Of a stretch of 64,000 bases of DNA, positions 36,751 to 47,830 are shown one piece after another. Source of the DNA: Siphonodentalium dalli (lineage: Eukaryota; Mollusca; Scaphopoda; Gadilida; Siphonodentaliidae); assembly GCA_032622095.1 (NCBI GenBank), contig CP136061.1, forward strand, positions 125,874,754 through 125,938,753, given 5' to 3'. Made by a program: the position numbers and the translations under genes. A model generated the notes under the pieces. That model had not been told where the DNA came from and ran no database searches. It was given only the letters and a program-made list of their open reading frames with translations. The first letter of the stretch is position 1; each line of letters begins with the position of its first letter.

Positions 36751-37198
36751 CATGGGGGGGGGGGGGGGTCAGATTTTTTTTTTCCAGGCACGTATGCTGA
36801 TTTTTAACTTTTGACCCTTGTTGGGACCCACCCACATCCGCGTCCAAAATTTGTTCCGTTTTCGGCAGTTTTTTCCGACCATTTTTTAACACACACCCCC
36901 CACCCCCTTTTAACACTAAAACAGAGATTTGCGGGGGGAAATTCACTGTAAACAGCTGTATATGAATTTCTGTGCATACTATTTGTCATGGATGTTAACA
37001 TTGACATGTAAATAGTCATTTTGGAGTCATTCGGGCAAAAACACATGGCTGCCAGCGGCCATCTTGGATTTAAAAATTTGCAACAAAATACAACACGATA
37101 ACTGCCTTTTGAGTTGCGGAAAAAATTGTTTGTTGGTCCCATCGACCACCCACCGACCCCGGCATACGTGCCCGGAAAAAATGTTGCCCCCCCCCCCT
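36751..37198. mobile_element. hAT-like MITE with perfect 8 bp duplication
   Basis: GCTCATAT is directly repeated at 36743-36750 and 37199-37206. The 448 bp between them has G-run/C-run inverted ends followed by pairing sequence: CCAGGCACGTATGC on the left, GCATACGTGCCCGG on the right. At 36982-37080 it carries one diverged unit of the 155 bp module that forms the 56.8-59.3 kb array (TTTGTCATGGATGTTAACAT ... GCCATCTTGGATTT). No coding capacity. Confidence 0.8.
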
Positions 37199-37319
37199 GC
37201 TCATATTAGCATTATTTGAGCTCTACTTGGACGTAAAACGCGTTTATGATATGGGAGAATTTCCATACGAAATACGTCGATATTGGCATTATTTAATCTA
37301 CCTTTTTTCATCGACACGA

Positions 37320-37560
37320 CCTCCTAGTTTCACGATCTTTATAATGTGTTTTCACTGCGGCCTGCGCGATACAACGGAATAATGGGTATACGCTCACTAT
37401 GTGATTATTTCATAATCAAATTAGTCCAATATGAACCTATGTGAATATTTACGTCCAATATAAACTAATTTCATTCGGATATGTTGGCTCTTTCGAAAGA
37501 TAGAGCAAGGATGACGGTGCTATGATCGAGGTATAAAGAGGACTAATAAATGCTCAAATA
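37320..37560 (+). repeat. Dispersed repeat with TCCAATATGAACCTAT words, copy 1
   Basis: Carries TTTTCACTGCGGCC, AACGG-ATAATGGGTATA and ATTAGTCCAATATGAACCTA. Related copies lie at 38570-38765 (same orientation) and 45400-45580 (inverse). Confidence 0.7.
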
Positions 37561-37801
37561 TTAAATTGCCTCTTACCCAAATAGTCTAGTTTGGTAGACT
37601 ACATAAAAAAGTTGCTTACATTGTATAACTACAAACCTGATATGATCAGTACACTTGATCCACACAATGCTGTACAGTTAATTTGGACAGCAAAATTCAC
37701 TATGGGCCGATTTAAGAATCAAATGCATATATTTACATACACCTGATATCTCTTCCGATTTCCCCATAGCGTTACGGTAGACACGCCCCCTTATTCAATG
37801 C

Positions 37802-37862
37802 GTTCATAAACCTATGAACGTAACGTGACGTCACTTCCAATGTCGTTCATAGGTTTATGAAC
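37802..37862. repeat. Short hairpin, arms about 20 bp
   Basis: GTTCATAAACCTATGAACG and its complement CGTTCATAGGTTTATGAAC are separated by about 22 bp that include the palindrome GTGACGTCAC. Confidence 0.85.
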
Positions 37863-38420
37863 ACATTGGTCCCGGAAATCACCGGGGATTGTCGGACATT
37901 ACCGACTGCTTGAGTATCTATAGTACGTCCGGATTTGGCAAGAAATTTGTTTCGGTCTATAATCAGTGTTGTTGCTCTGTGTTACTGAGCGTTGATGTTA
38001 AAAAAAACCGCGCTACTCAATAGGGTTTTTATCATTTTCCTTGCCGCTACAAATATTCCCCCGAACCTCACAAATATATCATTATGGTAGAACGGCGTGT
38101 TGTCGATTTCTTATCCGCAGCCGAAACTTAATTGTTAGTTTCAGATATTAATCATTCTTGAAATCAACACGTCTACATTAGTTACCGGTAGGCCTACTAT
38201 CTAAACAAGACATCTTGTCATATGTGTATACTTTACTGTTAAATTGCGTTTTTTTCCGTTCTCCATGAATGGATTCTCAAAATGTTTGGTTTTCCAAAAA
38301 ACAAGGATTCGAACTGTCTGAACTGAAATCCATGCGTTCGTTTAAATAGATGAAGAAATAGTGGGAAAGACATACAATCCTAGTTCAGAATGAATTTAAG
38401 TATATAAATATAAATAATAA

Positions 38421-38556
38421 ACGGCGGATTCAACGTGGTCATGGGTTTTGACCGCGTTAAAAAATCAGCAAACTCCGCATGAACCCCTTCGGGGTTCATG
38501 CAGTTTGCTGATTTTTTCTCGCGGTCAAAATCCCATGACCACATTGAAACCGCCGT
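38421..38556. repeat. Long hairpin with a CCCCTTCGGGG tip
   Basis: The arms ACGGCGGATTCAACGTGGTC ... TCAGCAAACT(C)CGCATGAACC pair almost throughout with GGTTCATGC-AGTTTGCTGA ... GACCACATTGAAACCGCCGT, closing on a TTCG tetraloop-like tip. The 136 bp structure is GC-richer than its surroundings. It is MITE-like, or a snap-back element. Confidence 0.85.
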
Positions 38557-38569
38557 TCATTTCTTATGT

Positions 38570-38765
38570 GAATATTTAGGTTCAATATGAACCTATTTGC
38601 TGACAAGATATACGCTCTTTATATATGTGTTTTCACTGTGGCCCGCGCCACCCAACAGTATAACGGGTATAAGTCCACTATGGGCTTATTCCAGGATCAA
38701 ATAAGTCCAATATGAACCAATGTCAATGATTATGTCCAATATGAACCTATTTTCACGAGGATTTA
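38570..38765 (+). repeat. Dispersed repeat with TCCAATATGAACCTAT words, copy 2
   Basis: Same order of phrases as 37320-37560: TTTTCACTGTGGCCCGCGCC, AACAGTATAACGGGTATA, AAATAAGTCCAATATGAACC, and a second CCAATATGAACCTAT. Confidence 0.75.
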
Positions 38766-40146
38766 CTGAAGGATCATATAACAAAAATATTATTTATATA
38801 ATAATAAAAGATAGGATCTGTCTGTCATGTGTGCGAAGCGCACACAGGGGCCGCATGCCCCTAACGCGCGAAGGGGCCAGAGCCAGAACTGGTATGATGC
38901 CTCTATATCGTCGAGCGAAACATCGTACAGCTGTAATGATGCCATAGGCACGTAGTACCAAGTAGTGTGCAACATCGTGTTTTATCGGAAAATCTTGCAA
39001 TTAAGATACCGAGCATTTTATTATCTTTACTTAAAATTCTGTAAGTGAGAAACGCTTAAACACACATGACTTATCACTGGGACAAAAATGCCGATTTATT
39101 TTCTGTTGGCCACGTTTCTTGCCATAATTATATGCATACGGGTGTGTCCCTCTGAATTGCTACGAAGCTGATATAGGGGGCCTGAATTGTTCGCGGTGTT
39201 TGGCAAACCCGACCAATTTAAGGGAAGGATTAAGATTTCAGTTTCATTTATTCTCAAATCATCATAGACATTGGTATAAGTTAGTGAATATAAACTATAT
39301 ACATGTACATAAATCAATTGAACAGTATAGCATTCATATGAATATAACACATTCGTGTGTGGGTTTATAGGTACGGTATACATGTAATCATGGAGAGGGT
39401 GGGGTAAAACAAATCTCACGTGTTGTCATTGGCATACTATATATAGTTGTGTGTGTGATTGGGGGGGGGGGTCTATTGAATATATACTATATAATTGGCA
39501 AATATAGAGGTGAGACCTGGGTCGGGGTACTATGGGAGTGGTGCATGTGTAACTTGAGAGTCAATCTTCCTTATATGGGGTAGGGTGTGTGTCATTATCT
39601 CGCTCGCGTTATATCGCTGTCTTATTTAACGGATGAGAGGGTGGGGCATGTTACTTCGTTACTGCGGTCAATCGTTTGTTCGTTTTTATTCAGGTGATGT
39701 TATTTGCCACAGAAACCCGGTGTCTGTAGGAAACATTCAATGTCATATATATGTGGAAAACAATAATGGCTGCGCTTGTGCTTTGCAAAACGACATGACT
39801 AACCATCTTGATTATGGTCGATTTGCAACAACCAACATTTTAATATTATTAATATATAGATATAACGACACAAGTGTGTGAACATGATACCGTTATTGCA
39901 CGAGTTTGTTGTGACGCGATGGTAAAACGAGAACCGGAGGTTCGAGTTTTACCTCGCAGCATGACAAACGAGTGCAATAACGTTAACATGTTCACAAATC
40001 TGTGTTGTTCTATGTTTATTGCACACTCTGATGATTGTAGCTTGTATTATACTAAAATTTAGGTCTATATTCTTTATTTAATTGAACAAACGTGTGCTTA
40101 ATGTAGACTATACCTAATAATTTAGTGAAGAAATTGTCTGTTACGG
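38766..40146. other. No recognisable gene
   Basis: Contains, in inverse orientation near 38806-38832, the terminal phrase GACAGATCCTA that also occurs near 22601 and 46241. Small GC palindromes (GTGCGAAGCGCAC) follow it, and a G run lies at 39461. No trustworthy frame. Confidence 0.5.
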
Positions 40147-40649
40147 TTAAAGGTACGGTTGGCCTTGGCGGTGGGTATCCTGTGAAAATATTTCCACCCG
40201 TCAAAAACCGCCACAAACAGAGAGAACAACAAAATGTAGACAGACTTTGTCCGTATACAAATAAGAAATATCGCATAAACAGTATGTTATTGTCATATCT
40301 TTGACCATTGTTATGTAAACAAAAGCATAAAAAGTTACTTTTCTGGTGTTTGTTTATGTTATGATGGTAAACATAAAGAGCGTTCTTTGTTGGTGAATTC
40401 CTGATATGGAACGATTAAAGAGCGTTTATGCCATTTGTGTGTGATTAGCCAGCAGCATTGTGCTGTCTTCTGTAACACAATCAGACTCTTGCTTATGTAA
40501 AATATAGTAATTCTTTATGATAACATGCTGTTTACGCGATGGTCATGGTATACATGAACGGAAACTGTATGCGTTTTAATGTTTTTCTGTTTACGGTGAT
40601 TGGAACAAATATGAATATTTTCGACAACTAAGGCCGCACGTGCTTTTAA
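40147..40649 (+). mobile_element. TTAA-flanked MITE, family 2, copy A
   Basis: TTAA at 40147-40150 and 40646-40649. The ends AGGTACGGTTGGCCTTGG and AAGGCCGCACGTGC pair imperfectly. An inverted copy with roughly 90% visible identity lies at 45644-46141. Non-coding; the minus-strand frames at 40052-40276 and 40515-40751 fall in repeat sequence. TTAA target use suggests a piggyBac- or Kolobok-type mobiliser. Confidence 0.8.
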
Positions 40650-43138
40650 CTTGAACGTCGCCAACGACATTGTTGACGTAATCGGTTTGTATTGTTCAAG
40701 AACAATACACAATTGTTTATTGAACGTTTTGAAATCTTCTGTATTTCGCACAAATAAGCCGTTGGGTGTGCAATAAATGTTTTAAATAGCTAGTTATACA
40801 CATGATGGCTTTTCATTCACATGTTTAGTTTATCCCAAATCCGCGAAACGGTATTTTTTTCTTAACAGCATATATACAAGTTTTCCCTATACCAGCATCG
40901 TATATAGCAATTCAGCAGAACACACAAACATCATAATAAATTAACAGGACAACTTAACACACCCATTGGAATGAGATCACGATCGTGTGACCCAGTAAAA
41001 CACGATATGTATCGTTGAAAAATAATTTATGCAACCTAATATTATACACTGCAAATATCATAAACTTCAAATAAAGTTTGGCAAATATCATTGTAAGCGT
41101 CACAATCCACGGTGTCCAACGTCTATATACCAATTCAAATGTGAGTCTATTTGCTTAAAGGATATACACATTTTGATTCTCCAGGTGCGATTGTGTTTGT
41201 CGTCTATTTTTGTTATCTTAGTTTGTGATGTCACCAGTTATATAGATAATACGAGCCATAGAAATTCAGAAAACCGGAACAATTTGTCGCACAGTAGAAC
41301 GGTTCCGGTATATAGTTGACGTACGTAATTAACCAGAAGAGGCCAACCCAAATCGGTCGACGTGCAACCACCCAATACCATCATCATGCAACAACCATCA
41401 TCTTCACGCCGATCTGCCAAACATTCTCCTCTTTATGATTTAATATATGTATTCTTCAAACCGATGTTTTCGATTGATGAGGGCAATTAGTAGTACTATA
41501 AAGAATTTCTATATATAACAACTACTGGATTAAATTTCCGGACACTCTCCTTTTGAGCGGGAACGGTTTAGATAACACACGAATCCTGTCAGTTGCACCA
41601 TGCGTCTAGGGAGTTTAAATTTTCATGGCAAACGGACTATGCCCCAAGTTGGTATTTGAAATAAAATAAAATAAATTGGCCGATATTTCGGATTGGCGCG
41701 AGATGCCTCATTTCTACGTGTAGAAAGCTTTACAATCATTTTCCAATTAATGTCCATCACTTAGGATATAAAGTGCCTGTTTTCGGCAATGCACTACAGA
41801 GACTATAGATTGCGAAACGATTGCATATAAACGAAATAAAACATTTTAAATATGGATTTGTTATTATATACATAGTATACATGTATATGATAATCCAATG
41901 CAACCGATATAGCTATCCTACTATATTTCTTGAACCGAAATGTTCATATAATAATGACCAAAACATACGATACATTCAGGTGCATGTGAATTCGTTCAAT
42001 GGGGAAAGCTACATGCATGGTGATGTTATTATTTTTAAATCGACAATCGTGTTAAAGATTGTGTGATAATGCAGCTTCGGGTAAACTGCTATAAGTTTCA
42101 AAGTACGACGAGCATGCGATCGCGTATGGAAAATATGTGTTTATTATAGTTAAAAGTACATTTGGGAATGATATATGCTCTTTCTCTAAGATTGTAATAA
42201 ATTAGTAAGAATGCAATGCGTATATGCTCTCTTTTTGGCAATATTCTAAGTTAATGGTCCAGCATATTATAGGGCTAATCGTTTCCAAGGGACCTCGGTT
42301 GGCAACAATTGACGACGATCACTCATAAAGTAAGTGTCAGAGTGACTGTCTAATACTATCAGTCACAAAAAGACTACTATTAAAGCAAAACTTATATTGT
42401 TCATAACAAGTTTCGTAAATTGGAAGCATTTTGGAAATGCGTGTCAACAATGTATAATCTAACATGAAATTTGAATAGGTCAGTTTGCACGCTGTTATCA
42501 GTGGCATTTTAGGTCAACGCTTTCCAATGGACTTACACAGAGCGCGACTTGGAAGGTGTGGCATTTTCTCATCGGGTTGAGTATATCATTCATTTGTGAT
42601 AGTATTTAGTCTACAAGTACATGGATGTAGTCCTCAATACGTGCGTATGTTATTCCATTTAATTGGAAATCCAAAGTTCATAAAGAAAAAAAACTATGTA
42701 ATGACTATATTGGACTCTTGTCAACATTTTGGCACTAAATATTGGTTCGGAAATTTAACTACTATTGACCATAACAATCTTAACCTGTTTCGGCTTGAAA
42801 TTTCCAACGGGCCATGAAAGCAAGGCAGTCTATTGGTTACCGTTCACAATGAAGTTGGGCCAGTGCTCTCTTAATTTCTGTCAATCGGCACACGGCTATT
42901 AAATGACACGTAAATTGGCAAGCTACAGGCCATAGCTGTCCAAGAACAAACTTCAATTGTGTCGCCATGTATTTCAGTTGAACTTCAGTGGAATCACTCG
43001 ATATCCATATGATATTTACCCTAATTTCGCGGAACATTTTACACGTCTTCGTACAGAAATGAAAACCTTTCTGCTCAATGGATTGGCCGACTTGGCTTTA
43101 CAGTTCGTAATAGGTATGTGTTGTTATGTAGATGCTCC
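40650..43138. other. No recognisable gene or element
   Basis: AT-rich sequence. Frames such as 41029-41319 and 42957-43241 have no family motif. Nothing repetitive was detected by eye. Confidence 0.5.
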
Positions 43139-43146
43139 GTCCCCAT

Positions 43147-44006
43147 TAGAGCCCGAAGCCGCCATCGTACGCCGCCGCCGCCAGCCATATTGGCTACAAG
43201 CCGCCGCCAGCCATATTATTTCTAACGCCAGCCACATTTAAAAATCTCCGCCGCCGGAATTGTAAAATGGCTGAGCCGTGTGCATGGGCTTATATGTCAA
43301 TCACAACTGTACTGTGAATCGCAAAGAACTAAACCGCATTGCCTAATATTGGTATACACGCATGGACACGGCATGGTTGTTATATTATCAGAACACCTGG
43401 CCCCTTAATGTGGAATAGACTATCCCAATGCATGCTTTCATATAACTGAATGGGCGCATCCATTCGGTATTGAAAGGGTTAAAATATAAATTGTTTATAT
43501 CGACAACACCCAGTCTCAGACATCACTGCATGGCATTTGTCAATATATACACATAAGAATAGAAAATAGTTTGAAATATTATATATCATTACTATCGGGT
43601 TCATCATTCAATGATGCATGCATATACCGCAAGATGGCAGTGGTGATAGCAGTCTGAAGTCGACAGAAGTCCCAATGTAACTACTTATACCGATTAGATA
43701 GTATATCCATGCCAGTCCTTCGTGAATTTTCGCCATAATGGAAAAGCCCAACATCAAAAGATTACGTGTGGTCTGGAATTATACGGGTTCACCACAAACG
43801 CTAAAAAAAACGGCGTCTATAACCGGTAACAGGGGATTAGGAACATTTCGGAAACGAAAATACGCTGAATGATAACATCTCAGCCGGCTGAGCCGCCATA
43901 TTTCGTCAGCCACGAACATCGTGACTGAGCCGGCTTAGCTAGTTAACCAGCCACGAAAATCGGTTGAGCCAGCCATGAAAACTATTTGTCGTGGCTTCGG
44001 GGTCTA
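43147..44006. mobile_element. hAT-like TIR element with GCC-rich subterminal repeats
   Basis: GTCCCCAT is directly repeated at 43139-43146 and 44007-44014 (perfect 8 bp). The ends TAGAGCCCGAAGCC and, complemented, TAGACCCCGAAGCC are inverted. Subterminal words GCCGCC and CAGCCA(T/C) are repeated at both ends (43160-43260 and 43880-43980), as is usual for hAT transposase binding regions. The 860 bp element has no recognised transposase. Confidence 0.8.
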
Positions 44007-44014
44007 GTCCCCAT

Positions 44015-44509
44015 TAAAGGGGCCCAAGGCACTCGAAGTGCACGGGTAAATATATGCACAAAATATAAAAGTCTGTAAAAACATGCATCTACAAGTTGTG
44101 ACCCTTGAGCAAGGTCGCTCGTACTGTGTCGGCTTCGCATCACTCATGCGTTAAACGAGTACCAGTCAGCTTGTCATACTGATGAGTATCAGAGCCTGTT
44201 CTGATCAAACGAGAGCAATGGCTGCAGCAAGTTCATCGGTTGGCTTGCACAAATGACTGGGGTAATATATTGTACCAAGCGTGTTAGAGCAAGTAATGGA
44301 CATTTCCACAGCTGTCAATCAAATAATTATTAGCAGATATTTTCGACCAATCAGCGACTAAGCCGGCCAATGGCTGCAATGAAAATATGCTGCCATCTTT
44401 CTTCACCCTAATTTTGATATCCATGCATACATTCAGTGTTAAATTGGCTATATTCAAACGATTTCAACCAAATTTGGTGTGCTGCCTCGTTGCAGATGTT
44501 ATAACTGCC
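44015..44509. other. No recognisable feature
   Basis: Mixed-composition sequence. A patch around 44100-44260 is GC-richer but matches nothing I know. Confidence 0.4.
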
Positions 44510-44870
44510 TTATTTTTTAAATTAAAACTTTTAAACAAATAAAAAAAAAATTAATTTGATATTAAAAATTAAATTTTTTTTAGCAAGAAGTTTCAATCTG
44601 AAAATCTCAAAAGAAAATTTCAAAATTAAATAAAAAAAAAAAAATTAATCTAAATTAAATTAAAACAAATTTTAAAAGTTTCAATCTAAAAATCTCAAAA
44701 GAAAATTAAAAACTTAGAAAATAATTATTAAATTTAATTTAAATTTGTTTTTTAATTTAAAAAACAAATTTATTGTTTTTGTTCAACAGCAGATCAAAGT
44801 TCAATCTAAAAACAAATTAAAAATTTTGAATTAAATTTTTTTTTTTTTTAATCAAACTGGTTAAAAGATA
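44510..44870. repeat. Extreme A/T low-complexity region
   Basis: Almost only A and T, with an AATCTCAAAAGAAAATT phrase repeated near 44604 and 44692. Likely a decayed poly-A/T or simple-sequence expansion. Confidence 0.9.
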
Positions 44871-44984
44871 AAAATTTGCACGAATCATATACATGAGTCT
44901 GTTTCAGCTAGTTAACATAAGGGCAAGTGCTGATGTGTTCACTTCGGAAGTCGATCTCGGGTAACAGACAATATTTATGTGGAT

Positions 44985-45090
44985 AAAGTCTTTTTACCAG
45001 TGGGCGGTACTACCGCTGTGGATGTGGCCTCTGTGGAAAGCACCATTAGTTAATCGCTATATAAACTGGTCATTATTATTATTATTGTTA
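44985..45090 (+). mobile_element. SINE-like 3' tail (tentative)
   Basis: TGTGGAAAGCACCATTAG ... AATCGCTATATAAACTGGTC followed by (ATT)n resembles the 3' ends of tRNA-derived SINEs, which often close with a TATAAA-type phrase and an ATT microsatellite. The tRNA-like head with A and B boxes was not recognised, so only a tail is proposed. Confidence 0.35.
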
Positions 45091-45399
45091 AAACCATTGT
45101 AATCAAACAAAACTTTTAAATGGGTTTGTCAACAAACATCGCTAATCGCGTAACAAGTTCAAATATATTAGTCCGAATATGATTTTCAGAATATTTTTCA
45201 ATGAGCACGTTGACCTTTTCCCAATGTTTAACATCAAGTTTTGATTAAACTTTGGAATCTTATTGGATTAATCGGACTTTTATAGGTAATTATATTGTGA
45301 CAGTAATGTTTACATAACAATGGTTCGCGCACATGACAAGCATATCCTACTCTTTGATATATATTTATCATGTTATTATGCTACTTCAATACATCCTCG

Positions 45400-45580
45400 G
45401 GCAAATAGGTTCATATTGGACCTACCTAAATATTGACATTGGTTCATATTATTTTGTTCTGATATAAGCCCATATTGGACTTATGCCCGTTATTCTGTTG
45501 GATGGCGCGGGCCGCGGTAAAAACACATCTATAAACTGGGTACATCTGGTGCCGAAATAGGTACATATTGAGCGTATTTG
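45400..45580 (-). repeat. Dispersed repeat with ATAGGTTCATATTGGA words, copy 3
   Basis: Inverse orientation relative to 37320-37560 and 38570-38765: ATAGGTTCATATTGGACCTA, TAAGCCCATATTGGACTTAT, CGTTATTCTGTTGG and GGCGCGGGCC occur in mirrored order. Confidence 0.75.
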
Positions 45581-45643
45581 TTTGTTTGTTTTTATTTATT
45601 TAATTATTTATTTTAAATCAAATTTTTTAAAAGCTAACGTCCT

Positions 45644-46141
45644 TTAAAGGCACGTGCGGCCTTAATTGTCGAAAATATTCATATTTGTTCCAAACACCGT
45701 AAACAGAAAAAACATTAAAACGCATACAGTTCATATATACCATGACCATCGCGTAAACAGCATGTTATCATAAAGACCTACCATATTTTACCTAAGCAAG
45801 AGCCTGATTGTGTTACAGAAGACAGCACAATGCTAATGGCTAATCACACACAAATGGCATAAACGCTCTTTATTAGTTCCATATCAGGTATTCACCAACA
45901 AAGAACGCTCTTTATGTTTACCATCATAATATAAACAAACACCAGAAAAGTCACTTTTTATACTTTTGTTTACATAACAATGGTCAAACATATGACCATA
46001 ACATACTGTCTATGCGATATTTCTTATTTGTATACGGACAAAGTCTATCTACATTTTGAGGTTATTTCTGTTTGTGGCGGTTTTTGACGGGTGGAGATAT
46101 TTTCACAGGATACCCACCACCAAGGCCAACCGTGTCTTTAA
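45644..46141 (-). mobile_element. TTAA-flanked MITE, family 2, copy B
   Basis: TTAA at 45644-45647 and 46138-46141 encloses the inverse copy of 40147-40649, with the same internal order reversed (GGCACGTGCGGCC ... GGCCAACCGTGTC). Directly to the right, 46142-46262 is the end of another dispersed repeat with a CAGACAGACAGAC tract and CAGATCCTATACTCTTTTAT. Confidence 0.8.
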
Positions 46142-46499
46142 CCTTCACCGGGGTACCCCGAGTCACCACACCAAATTTGGTTGAAATCGGACAAGCAATC
46201 TGAGAGAAAATTCCGGACAGACAGACAGACGGACAGACAGACAGATCCTATACTCTTTTATATAAGTAGATAAATAAAACATACTGGCTCTCGTTAGCAA
46301 AATCATTATCGTTCGATTATCGGTGGTTTGTTCAGGACGAATGGCGGTCCGTTTGTTTACATTTCTGCGTGCTTCAGATATAAACACGCTTGACGAAATG
46401 GTACATCCGCGCATTGTTGTTGAATTTGAGTTTTCTGTGCTGGTTGCACAGACAGGCATTTTAAGAAAGGTTCCATATATAATGAATTCCTTCTTATTT

Positions 46500-46760
46500 G
46501 CCTTGCAAATAAAAGTTAGTCCTAATTCAGTTAGTATATTTTCAATGTTTCCTATCCATTTAATCCACTTTTTACCCTTACTTCTTTTTATGTCGCATAA
46601 TAGACTGAGAATATCAAATTTGTTTGGTTTCCTTCTTTCAATTTTGCCCAATAGCACTACACATCCTGTACTTACAAGTTACAATACGGTAGTCGGGTTA
46701 AAATCTCAGTTGATCAAACAACGTCGAGTTATCGACTGAATCGAACGCATTCATACAAAG
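46500..46760 (-). pseudogene. Possible LINE fragment
   Basis: On the minus strand, KWIKWIGNIENILTELGLTF (within 46657-46500) resembles the W..-V/I-..L.-LG-.S/T-.. motif found between the reverse transcriptase and knuckle in the other LINE copies. Just upstream (about 46750-46700), NAFDSVDNSTLFDQLRF resembles RT motif A. The two are too close for an intact protein, so a large deletion or coincidence must be invoked. Confidence 0.35.
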
Positions 46761-47374
46761 TCAACACAATTTTGATGCAAATACCCGAGTCGTCGTCTTC
46801 TTTAACCTACAATATTCGTACAGCACAGAGCCAACGTCGATTGTTTTCACGTTGCATGACTCGTAGAGACTAACTGCATGGTCGTCTCTCGCAAGATTAT
46901 TTATTTCAAGGTATGATTTTATCCTAATGATTATCATTTTGTTGTTTCTATTGTTTTTCCGGCCATTCAACGTTTTTCCACAATTAAGGAAGATACTTGA
47001 TTTGTCGTCAACTTACTCTTTTTAATTCTGAGTCTAATTTGGTTAGTTTCTATTTCAAAACCCCTGCGAATTTCACCGACCTCGAATGATTCTCTTTCGA
47101 TATGTTCATTTCACTTGCAATATCACGGGTGGCACAACGAACATATTTGCGCATTTCCTTCCGATACTTTCAATCGACTTATGATTTGGCGAGGGAGTGT
47201 TTGCCGGCAGGTGGCCGCCCGGACGTATATGGACGGGCCGGGGCGCGGCCCCAAACTTTAAAACATAGCCGTTATTGATGGATTCTGACAATTTTTGGTA
47301 TGAGTTTATTGCCACACGCGACGGCTGCATGTGGACAGAACATCATGCCCCCCCCCCCGACGTTTTAACCATAG
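46761..47374. other. No recognisable feature
   Basis: The minus-strand frame at 46761-46970 looks moderately protein-like but shows no motif I can name. A GC-rich patch lies at about 47200-47260 and a C run at 47348. Confidence 0.4.
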
Positions 47375-47830
47375 CTTAATATTTATAGCAATTTTATGTC
47401 CGTTAGCGTGATCACCTGAAGAAACATCAACCAATTTCATTCATATTTGGTATATCGATATTTCACAACAATATCTTGATCGAGTTCGTTAACCAGGTTT
47501 GTCCGATTTTTTTTACTTGAGTTACGGCCCTATATAAGCTGGCCTATTTATTTATAGCACTTTTCGGACAATTTGTGTCCGATAGCTTCAAGAAACGTCA
47601 ACCATTGGTATATGGACCTCTCACAACAATATCTCGAACAAGTTCGAAATACAGATTTTCCGATCATTTTTAGCTCAACTTTTCTTTGCCATGGTTGGTC
47701 GTCCATCATCCGTGCGGGCGTCCGTTTGGGGTGTGTGTGTGCGTTCGTCTGTCAACAATTTGTCTTTTGGTCAAATTGGATTCCTACCACCACAAAACCT
47801 CCATACCAAGTTTGTGCATGTAATTATCCC
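47375..47830 (+). mobile_element. Tandem-module element piece with TAGCTCA head
   Basis: Two ~155 bp modules (CACAACAATATCT near 47465 and 47620, each followed by GA-CAAGTTCG-type words and TTTTCCGAT) run to 47670. There TTTTTAGCTCAAC begins a head: CTTTGCCATGGTTGG-CGTCC, a CCGT/GT-rich segment and GTCAACAATTTG. The same head occurs at 56793 and 63519. Here the head's hairpin arm appears deleted. The open frames across the head are not considered genes. Confidence 0.6.

Noticed and set aside
39900-39970. tRNA-like GGTTCGAG box near 39935
   Set aside because: No A box, acceptor stem or anticodon arm fits around it.
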